Source: an uncultured Sphingobacteriia bacterium
GTDB taxonomy: Bacteria; Bacteroidota; Bacteroidia; Chitinophagales; Chitinophagaceae
Length of the DNA: 5,072 nucleotides
Direction of reading: 5' to 3'
NCBI GenBank assembly: GCA_945957225.1
Contig: CAMFKK010000221.1
Location: 1 to 5,072 of the forward strand
The position numbers and the translations under genes were made by a program. Below the pieces are notes generated by a model. It searched no databases and was not told the DNA's origin. It saw nothing but the letters and a program-made list of their open reading frames with translations. Of this stretch, positions 1-5,072 are shown in pieces; within the stretch, counting starts at the first letter, position 1, and the number at the start of each line of letters is the position of its first letter.

Positions 1-942
1 CCAGGAATAAGTACCACCTGTTAATTCTGGAATTGAATAGGTTTGGTTTCCATTTACGCAGGCTTGAATGGGGCCAGCAATTTGTAAACCTTCACAAATA
101 TTTTTCAAAGCAACATATGCATAAGCAAAATGCCCAGATGGTACACAGTTATCTGATTCAAATGTAAGAGTCACTTGTTGTCCACGATATTTGGCCAAAT
201 CAAAAATGACTTCTGTCCAACCCTTGGTCCAAACCCTTAGTTGTGGGTCGTTGTTATTTCCATTGACATTGGGAGAAGGGGTATTACTCAGCGCAAATCC
301 TTTTAGTTTGGCAGCTGCAACATCCAACACAAAACTATTACCAGCTCCATTGGTGGGTAAGTAGTACATGGCATTGGCGCAATCAATGGTGCCGGTACTA
401 GTTGTAAGGGTTGCTGTAAACATTGGAACCTGATCCGAAACATGGGAAGCACTCTCTAAGACCATCGCGTAAGCATAAGTAACCACATAGGGCTCTGTAC
501 TTGATCCGGGAGGTACATTTATGGTATAGCCCAGTCCTCTGAAAAGCCCGCCAATATTGGTGTTTCTGGTTTGATCGGTATTAATTGTTGAAGAGCCTAC
601 TCTTACAGAATAACCATAATAATAACCATTGATGGTGGGTATGGTTTCAAAATCACCAAAGGGGTCTTTTGAATTGGCAGTTTGTACTTCAATGCCATTA
701 TTGGATAAACCAAATTCCGGGATGATGCTTGTTCCAAAGGTACCAGATGGAAAATTACTAATGGAATCGTACAAGGTTTGAGTACCTCTATTTCTAGAAG
801 TATTTCTTTGAAATTGTCCAGTATAACTAAACCAGTGATTTAGGTTTGATTCAGAAAAATTGATATTAATAGGACAGGCTTGGTTTTGTCCCCATGCGGA
901 ATTATACCCAATTAATATTATGATAGTTAGTAGGTATTTCAT
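1..942 (-). CDS. Secreted surface protein, N-terminal 314 residues (C-terminus beyond window), with PKD-like domain start
   Basis: The frame is open without a stop from the ATG at 942 to the window edge, exactly 314 codons. Residues 1-18 form a signal peptide (short MKY start, hydrophobic LLTIIILIG, probable cut after AWG before QNQAC). Residues about 23-283 look like one beta-rich secreted domain with conserved-looking patches: IIPEFGLS (73-80), IPTINGYYYGYS (101-112), VVTYAYAMVLES (153-164), VWTKGWTEVIFDL (237-249) and a closing stretch around FESDNC and GHFAYAYVA (261-278). From memory this arrangement recurs at the N-terminus of Bacteroidota surface proteins carrying T9SS sorting domains. 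From about residue 286 the text (GPIQACVNG, TYSIPEL, TYSW) resembles the start of a PKD-like domain. I infer further PKD-like repeats and a sorting domain beyond the window. The ATG overlaps the previous stop as TAATG, and the nearest purine-rich AAAAAAGGA lies about 20 nt upstream, too far for a normal Shine-Dalgarno, so coupled translation is likely. Ligand and exact role are unknown. Confidence -1.
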   Translation of the reverse strand, partial: MKYLLTIIILIGYNSAWGQNQACPININFSESNLNHWFSYTGQFQRNTSRNRGTQTLYDSISNFPSGTFGTSIIPEFGLSNNGIEVQTANSKDPFGDFETIPTINGYYYGYSVRVGSSTINTDQTRNTNIGGLFRGLGYTINVPPGSSTEPYVVTYAYAMVLESASHVSDQVPMFTATLTTSTGTIDCANAMYYLPTNGAGNSFVLDVAAAKLKGFALSNTPSPNVNGNNNDPQLRVWTKGWTEVIFDLAKYRGQQVTLTFESDNCVPSGHFAYAYVALKNICEGLQIAGPIQACVNGNQTYSIPELTGGTYSW

Positions 943-944
943 TA
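940..944 (-). promoter_or_regulatory. TAATG stop-start overlap
   Basis: The TAA stop of the 902-residue gene (944-942) shares its last A with the ATG of the third gene (942-940). Together with the lack of a well-placed Shine-Dalgarno for the third gene, this suggests termination-reinitiation coupling and a shared transcript. Confidence -1.
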
Positions 945-3650
945 GCGGATAATCACAATGGTTCCTTTTTTAGCAATGGTATTTCCCAAATAATCTACTC
1001 CCTCTGTTGAATAGACATAAGTTCCACTGGGTTGTTTTACACCATTATAAATTCCATCCCAACCCTTGCCTATTTCAGTGGTGATAAAAACTTGTTGTCC
1101 CCACCTATTGAAAATACTGAAATAATGCAATTTATTAATGCCAATTAAAATGGGTTTGATTACGTCATTTTTTCCGTCAGCATTTGGAGTAAAAGCAGAT
1201 GGCACTAAAATATCTGGATCAGATTGAAACAGTTTTACTTTTACTGCATCTTTTGCAGAACAGCCATTTGCATCAAAGGCAGTAACGGTATAAGTAATTG
1301 AATCAACAGACTTGTCCAATACAGCAATTGGATTGGCAATACTTGGGTCGCTCAATCCAGTAACGGGTGTCCAGAGATAAGAACTGCCACCAGAAGCATT
1401 TAATTGTAATGGTTGGTTAGCCACAATACTGGTATCATTTCCGGCAAATACTTTGAGAGGTTGAATCACAGTAACTGTGATAGTATCACTTACTGGCTTT
1501 GCACAACCCAGGGTATCATTGGCGGTTAAAATATAAGTAGTGGTTTTGGTTGGCCCTGCAATGGGTTGTACCAAATTGGCATTTAATAAAGAGGCAGAAG
1601 GACTCCATTTAAAACTTGACCCTACTACAAAACCTTGTAATGCAATTCTATTGCCGTAACAAATAGTGGTATCTGCAGTTACTGCCGCAACAGGATATGG
1701 TGCTACTCTGTAAAACACGGAATCTTGGGCTTGGCATTTTCCTAAATTGGCAGTAACATAATAACGTGTATTTACCAATGGTCTAACTAATGGATACTTG
1801 GTGTTGGCCACTATTTCACCAGTAGAACTTGTCCAATTATAACTCAAAGCATGACTAATAGTACCCAATCTAAAACTATCTGTTTGACAAATAGTAGAAT
1901 CCAGTCCAGCTTTTACATTAATAAAGGGTAGTACATGAACATTTACGGTGTCTTGGCTAATACAACCATTGTCATTGACCGATACAAAATATTTGGTACT
2001 ATCCGTTGGATAAACAATAGGGGTGGCTGTTGTGTCTTTTTGAATGCGTGATCTATTGGCCAAATTGTCTACCGTCCATTTGATAGTACCTGCATTAACA
2101 ACAGATTGTAATTGCAAAGTATCAATGCTACAGATAAGTGTGTCTTTAAAACCTAGACTAAGGGCGGGTTTATCAGTAATGGTAATGAATTTACTAATGG
2201 CAGATTCGCAACCCTTACTATTGGTGACAACCAAACTTACTTGCACCACCTGTGGACTATTAAATTTCCAGGCACTGTCTTTTGATCTTGCCGTATCTGC
2301 CAAGGTCAGTGGGTCTCCAAAATTCCATCTCCAACTATCCACTATCCCGTATTGGGTTTGGGTTTTATCCTGGAATAAAAAAGGATTACTAAAGCAGGAG
2401 CCATTCACGTTAAAATCTGGTGTAAATCCTGGGAAAACCCTTACTTGAGCAGCAGCAGAATCCTTACAACCACCAGTACTTGTTACGGTTAATTTTAATT
2501 GATAAACACCCGTGTCTTGATAAGTATGTGATGGGGTAGGATTGCTTGAGAAATTTGTAGCTGGGAACTTGGTTTCTCCAAAATCCCAAGCATAACTACT
2601 CACGGTTGAATTCAATGATTCATTTTGAAAATTCATGGTAAAGCCGTCGCAGGTAATATAACTTGGCTTGAGCGATGCGGCAGAAATGGAACAGTCTGCC
2701 ACAGTAATATGAATTTCTTTTCTTGTTTTGCCTATAAGCACGCCAGCGCGATATTCCAAAACCCATACTGCCAAAATATAATCACCCACTCCGGATGGCG
2801 CAATGCCAGAGATAATACCTGTAGTGGGGCTGATTTTGACATTTGCCCCCAAGGGACTGCCACCAGAAAAACTTCCGCCATAGGGAACACCAATATAAGG
2901 CGGATTTGAAGGTGGATTTGGTTGTGTGCCAGCTTGACTGGTATTGCCACCCGTTAGACCATCGCAGAACTCATATGCCAAACTATCTTGGTCAACATCG
3001 GTTGCACTAAAGTCAAAAACAAAGGGACTATTGTAACAAACAATGGCTGTGTCTTTTTGGGCAAATAAAGGACTAGAATTTTTAGAGTAATCCGTACCAG
3101 AAATAGTGCCAGGAATGGTATTGGAATAAGTAACCCCAATGCTACTGGAATTTCCGCTTACATTGGCAATGCCATTTATTCTACAACATCTTTGAACAGC
3201 CAAAACATACCCATTGGGATTATTTGGAAGCTCTACCTGTGTTACATAGCTATCAATAAAATAACAGACCTTACCCAATGGTGGATTACTCAAACATGCG
3301 TCAAAACTGGTTTTATTTGGGTTGTCAGAGCCAGTTAATTGGATTACCACGGTTTGAATGACTTGCACGTTGGACTGTGCGTCAAAAATGCCAAGATATA
3401 CCCTTGGGTCCCTTTGGGCTCCTGTAGAACTGCAATCCAAATATTGTTTAACAGTAATCCTATAAATACTGCTATTAGCAGAACCTGGACTAATATATTC
3501 GTATTGAATCCAACCCCCTTTAAGGTGATTGGCCCTTAAAGTATTGCTAGAAAAAAGACAAAAGCATAGCAGAACCAAGGCCAAAAATTTGGATGGTAGC
3601 TGGGGTTTGACCAAATAAAAGGCCCTTATTAGAAAATTGGATTGTTTCAT
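942..3650 (-). CDS. Large secreted PKD/Ig-like repeat protein with T9SS type B C-terminal sorting domain
   Basis: A complete 902-residue protein. Residues 1-40 form a long-headed signal peptide: about 20 polar or basic residues, the hydrophobic run FLALVLLCFCLF, and a probable cut after LRA before NHLKGG. Residues 41-320 match the common Bacteroidota surface-protein opening (NHLKGGWIQYEY, a CC pair at 155-156, ATDVDQDSLAYEF at 216-228, then TGIISGIAPSGVGDY, a cadherin/Ig-like fold by analogy). Two PKD domains follow at about 331-406 (YAWDFGE, HTYQDTGVY) and 408-492 (WRWNFGD, VSLVVTNSKGC). Four Ig-like modules lie at about 495-574, 576-649, 654-728 and 732-807. The sorting domain is at 816-902 (VPSAFTPNADGKND, FNRWGQQVF, GWDG, QPSGTYVY). 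The likely role is a cell-surface or released adhesin-like protein exported by Sec and then T9SS; its binding partner cannot be inferred. An in-frame TAA 24 nt upstream and no other early ATG fix the start at 3650. The next gene overlaps its stop by one base. Confidence -1.
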   Translation of the reverse strand: MKQSNFLIRAFYLVKPQLPSKFLALVLLCFCLFSSNTLRANHLKGGWIQYEYISPGSANSSIYRITVKQYLDCSSTGAQRDPRVYLGIFDAQSNVQVIQTVVIQLTGSDNPNKTSFDACLSNPPLGKVCYFIDSYVTQVELPNNPNGYVLAVQRCCRINGIANVSGNSSSIGVTYSNTIPGTISGTDYSKNSSPLFAQKDTAIVCYNSPFVFDFSATDVDQDSLAYEFCDGLTGGNTSQAGTQPNPPSNPPYIGVPYGGSFSGGSPLGANVKISPTTGIISGIAPSGVGDYILAVWVLEYRAGVLIGKTRKEIHITVADCSISAASLKPSYITCDGFTMNFQNESLNSTVSSYAWDFGETKFPATNFSSNPTPSHTYQDTGVYQLKLTVTSTGGCKDSAAAQVRVFPGFTPDFNVNGSCFSNPFLFQDKTQTQYGIVDSWRWNFGDPLTLADTARSKDSAWKFNSPQVVQVSLVVTNSKGCESAISKFITITDKPALSLGFKDTLICSIDTLQLQSVVNAGTIKWTVDNLANRSRIQKDTTATPIVYPTDSTKYFVSVNDNGCISQDTVNVHVLPFINVKAGLDSTICQTDSFRLGTISHALSYNWTSSTGEIVANTKYPLVRPLVNTRYYVTANLGKCQAQDSVFYRVAPYPVAAVTADTTICYGNRIALQGFVVGSSFKWSPSASLLNANLVQPIAGPTKTTTYILTANDTLGCAKPVSDTITVTVIQPLKVFAGNDTSIVANQPLQLNASGGSSYLWTPVTGLSDPSIANPIAVLDKSVDSITYTVTAFDANGCSAKDAVKVKLFQSDPDILVPSAFTPNADGKNDVIKPILIGINKLHYFSIFNRWGQQVFITTEIGKGWDGIYNGVKQPSGTYVYSTEGVDYLGNTIAKKGTIVIIR
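945..1205 (-). other. T9SS type B C-terminal sorting domain of the 902-residue protein
   Basis: The last 87 residues carry the family hallmarks in order: VPSAFTPNADGKND, an IKPILIGI strand, FSIFNRWGQQVF, GKGWDGIYNG, QPSGTYVYSTEG and a final KKGTIVIIR. This is the gliding motility-associated C-terminal domain seen in SprB-type proteins, recognised by the type IX secretion machinery. In the family it is usually linked to PorP/SprF-like outer-membrane partners, none of which is encoded in this window. Confidence -1.
1230..2168 (-). other. Four Ig-like modules in the 902-residue protein
   Basis: Each module is about 75-80 residues and starts with a D-S/T-x-I-C-type strand (DTLIC 503, DSTIC 584, DTTIC 660, DTSIV 739). 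A central aromatic W follows (KW, NW, KW, LW), then a proline-rich turn before a TTY-like strand, and a closing NGC, GKC or GC strand. The first three modules have the cysteine pairs 507/563, 588/639 and 664/716, which probably form disulfides after export. The fourth has V in place of the first cysteine, leaving C797 unpaired. Confidence -1.
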
Positions 3651-3770
3651 GTTCCTTGTTAAAAATACAATTTGTTACCCTACACCCGGTTCCTACTTGT
3701 TTTTTTAACGGTGCTGCAACATAATTAAAAGAGCATATTTAGTTGGGGCTTGCTGCCTTCTACTTTGAAC
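3651..3770 (-). other. 120-bp spacer between the two paralogues
   Basis: I see no strong hairpin followed by a U-run and no good match to the Bacteroidota promoter pattern (TTG, then TAnnTTTG about 20 bases on). A TATTTTTA near 3661-3668 resembles the -7 element but lacks a TTG partner and sits too close to the ATG. The only inverted repeats are four-base AT-rich ones. Read-through from the upstream gene is possible but not shown. Confidence -1.
3653..3657 (-). promoter_or_regulatory. Possible ribosome binding site of the 902-residue gene
   Basis: AAGGA lies just two bases before the ATG at 3650. The spacing is shorter than usual, and Bacteroidota often start translation without a Shine-Dalgarno, so this may be chance. 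Confidence -1.
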
Positions 3771-5072
3771 TTATCTGATTAAAACAATAGTTCCTTTTCT
3801 TAAGATGGTTTTTCCCAGATAATCAATGCCCTCCGTTGCGTAAACATAGGTTCCGCTAGGCTGAGCAACTCCATTGTATGAGCCATCCCATCCCTTGCCA
3901 ATTTCAGTGGTACTAAACATTAATTGCCCCCATCTATTATAAATAGAAAAATAACGCAATTTGGCAATCCCTATGGGGATAGGCTTTAAGAGGTCATTCT
4001 TACTATCTGCATTGGGCGTAAACGCCGATGGTACAAAGATTTCAGGTCCTGTTTTAAAGACCTTTACTAAAATATCATCGGTACTAAAACAGCCCCCAAC
4101 TCCGGTTACTTTCACCAAATACCTGATACTGTCAATGGAAGCATCTAATTGCGCAATGGGATTGGCTATATTGATATTGCTCAAACCATTTTCCGGATAC
4201 CATGCATAAATAGTTCCTCCAGTAGCATTGAGTTGTAATGGTTGATCTACTACAATAACGGTATCCCTTCCAGCAAAAGCTTTTACAGGAGGAACCATGG
4301 TGACCACAATACTATCCGTTACAGGTTTGGGGCAACCCAAGGTATCTGATACAGTGATTAAATAAGTAGTGGTCTTGGTAGGACCCGCAATTGGGTTCAG
4401 GGTATTGGCATTGAGTAAACTACTAATTGGACTCCATTTAAAAGCTGATCCTGTAATGCTGGCATGTAAAGGTAATTTGTAACCAATACAAATACTGGTA
4501 TCATTAGAAACAGAAACGTTTGGATACGGTACAACTTTAATAGAGATGGTATCCAAAGCTGTGCATTTACCAAGATTGGCTAATAAACTATAATTGGTAT
4601 TGACCAAGGGTCTGACCAAGGGAGATTTAATGGGATCAATTTTTTCTCCATTATTGCTGACCCAATGAAAACCAAGACCCTGGGTATTGGCATGAAGTCT
4701 AAAGCTATCTGTTAGGCAAATCACAGAATCCAATCCAAGATCAAGATTGATAAAATCCAGTACATTTACCTTTACCGAGTCAGTTCCTTTACAGCCATTG
4801 TCATCCATGGTCACATAATAAGTGGTTGTTGTTTTTGGATAAACCAATGGTTTGGCACTATCGGCATATAATAGGTTTTGATTGGGTGACCAAGAAAATA
4901 TTCCATCACCAGCCACACTTAAGGCAAGGGTGTCAATACTACAAATCAGGGTGTCTCTAAAGGCCATTTGCAAAACAGGATCTTGTTGCACATTTACGGT
5001 TTGAAATAAGCTATCAAAACAACCCATACTACTATCAACCAGCAATGAAACTATACTTGCTCCAGCATAAGC
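3771..5072 (-). CDS. C-terminal 433 residues of a large T9SS type B surface protein, paralogue of the next gene
   Basis: The reading frame is open to the window edge, so the N-terminus lies outside. A possible TTG start at 5045 falls inside a PKD domain and is not real: the codons above it (AYAGASIVS) continue the same beta strand that the downstream paralogue has at its matching site. From the edge, residues 1-28 are the end of a PKD domain (SLLVDSSMGC). Four Ig-like modules follow at about 33-104, 107-181, 183-260 and 262-340, each with an NGC-, GKC- or GC-type ending. The T9SS type B sorting domain is at 347-433 (VPSAFTPNADSKND, YNRWGQLMF, GWDG, QPSGTYVY, final KGTIVLIR). It is collinear with residues 464-902 of the next protein. 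By family it is exported through the outer membrane by T9SS and displayed or released; an adhesive or structural role is inference. The full length is probably well above 433, since a signal peptide and N-terminal domains must precede. Confidence -1.
   Translation of the reverse strand, partial: AYAGASIVSLLVDSSMGCFDSLFQTVNVQQDPVLQMAFRDTLICSIDTLALSVAGDGIFSWSPNQNLLYADSAKPLVYPKTTTTYYVTMDDNGCKGTDSVKVNVLDFINLDLGLDSVICLTDSFRLHANTQGLGFHWVSNNGEKIDPIKSPLVRPLVNTNYSLLANLGKCTALDTISIKVVPYPNVSVSNDTSICIGYKLPLHASITGSAFKWSPISSLLNANTLNPIAGPTKTTTYLITVSDTLGCPKPVTDSIVVTMVPPVKAFAGRDTVIVVDQPLQLNATGGTIYAWYPENGLSNINIANPIAQLDASIDSIRYLVKVTGVGGCFSTDDILVKVFKTGPEIFVPSAFTPNADSKNDLLKPIPIGIAKLRYFSIYNRWGQLMFSTTEIGKGWDGSYNGVAQPSGTYVYATEGIDYLGKTILRKGTIVLIR
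3774..4034 (-). other. T9SS type B C-terminal sorting domain of the upstream paralogue
   Basis: Also 87 residues with the same landmarks (VPSAFTPNADSKND, FSIYNRWGQLMF, GKGWDGSYNG, QPSGTYVYATEG, KGTIVLIR). By hand alignment it matches the other sorting domain at 69 of 87 positions with no gap. Most replacements are conservative (V/L, F/Y, I/L, K/R). The DNA is clearly more diverged at third positions than the protein, which fits an old duplication kept under purifying selection. Confidence -1.
4053..4976 (-). other. Four Ig-like modules in the partial upstream protein
   Basis: The modules have the same order and lengths as in the downstream paralogue. Probable disulfide pairs are 44/94, 119/170 and 195/247 (numbered from the window edge). 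The fourth module again lacks the first cysteine (DTVIV) and has only C328. Module 1 carries the usual WSPNQNLL segment, which its counterpart in the other protein has lost. Confidence -1.

Larger units (their letters stand above)
945..2261 (-). repeat. Tandem paralogous block, copy 2 (PKD end, four Ig-like modules, sorting domain)
   Basis: Residues 464-902 of the complete protein align collinearly with the 433 residues of the upstream gene. Cysteines at 481, 507, 563, 588, 639, 664, 716 and 797 correspond one to one with cysteines 18, 44, 94, 119, 170, 195, 247 and 328 of the partial protein. Every interval is equal except the third pair (56 against 50). Each module resembles its positional partner more than its neighbours: PLVRPLVNT and ANLGKC occur only in module 2, PIAGPTKTTTY and DTLGC only in module 3. 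The whole array was therefore duplicated as a unit. Confidence -1.
3774..5072 (-). repeat. Tandem paralogous block, copy 1 (cut by the window edge)
   Basis: This is the partner of the block at 945-2261. DNA identity is only moderate and patchy, with short near-exact stretches such as the ones around 3893-3912 and 1053-1072, so this is a gene-level paralogous repeat and not a recent DNA duplication. The duplication may extend further upstream, since the PKD domain is already under way at the edge. Confidence -1.

Noticed and set aside
2044..2448. Plus-strand open frame of 134 codons
   Set aside because: It lies fully opposite the PKD/Ig-like coding sequence, has no signal or domain pattern, and its composition is that of an antisense shadow.
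2625..3539. Several short open frames on both strands (2625-2909, 2732-2950, 2954-3139, 3339-3539)
   Set aside because: All lie inside the 902-residue gene, whose frame has clear domain motifs throughout; none has a recognisable product.
3661..3668. TATTTTTA as a -7 promoter element for the 902-residue gene
   Set aside because: There is no TTG at the required distance upstream, and transcription would begin almost at the start codon.
3715..3760. Possible terminator in the spacer (TGCT...AGCA and GGC...GCC pairs)
   Set aside because: The stems are only three or four pairs and are not followed by a U-run on the coding strand.
3961..4209. Plus-strand open frame of 82 codons
   Set aside because: It is antisense to the sorting domain and last Ig-like module of the upstream paralogue, with no independent support.
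945..4976. Recent DNA duplication or gene conversion between the paralogues
   Set aside because: Only short near-exact stretches are shared, and third positions differ widely, so no recent exchange is visible by eye.

Overview
The window looks like a stretch of chromosome from a member of the Bacteroidota, most likely of the Chitinophagales/Chitinophagaceae type. The grounds are AT-rich coding sequence, large secreted proteins with PKD and Ig-like modules, and C-termini that match the type B sorting domain of the type IX secretion system (T9SS; the 'gliding motility-associated C-terminal domain' family). The family-level placement rests on my recollection of similar protein wording and is tentative; no rRNA or housekeeping gene is present to confirm it.

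All coding sequence is on the minus strand, so the biological order runs from high to low coordinates. First comes the C-terminal part of a large surface protein (5072 down to 3771, its N-terminus off the window). A 120-bp spacer follows, in which I see no clear terminator or promoter. Next is a complete 902-residue surface protein (3650 to 942). Last is the N-terminal 314 residues of a third secreted protein (942 to 1, its C-terminus off the window). The third gene starts inside the stop codon of the second (TAATG), so these two are almost certainly co-transcribed and probably translationally coupled. No RNA gene, mobile element, CRISPR array or plus-strand gene could be supported.

The first two proteins are tandem paralogues over their last ~435 residues: the end of a PKD domain, four Ig-like modules and the sorting domain, in the same order. 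Cysteine spacing is identical between them except for one six-residue length difference in the first Ig-like module. The sorting domains are about 79% identical (69 of 87 residues, counted by hand). The third protein is different at its N-terminus: a signal peptide, a secreted beta-rich domain of the kind found in Bacteroidota surface proteins, and the start of what looks like a PKD-like domain.

Together the genes look like a small cluster of exported adhesin-like or structural surface proteins that would be moved across the outer membrane by a T9SS encoded elsewhere. This is a recognisable accessory class in Bacteroidota. I did not find evidence for a wholly new system; the points worth a second look are the arrangement and the fine structure of the duplicated modules.
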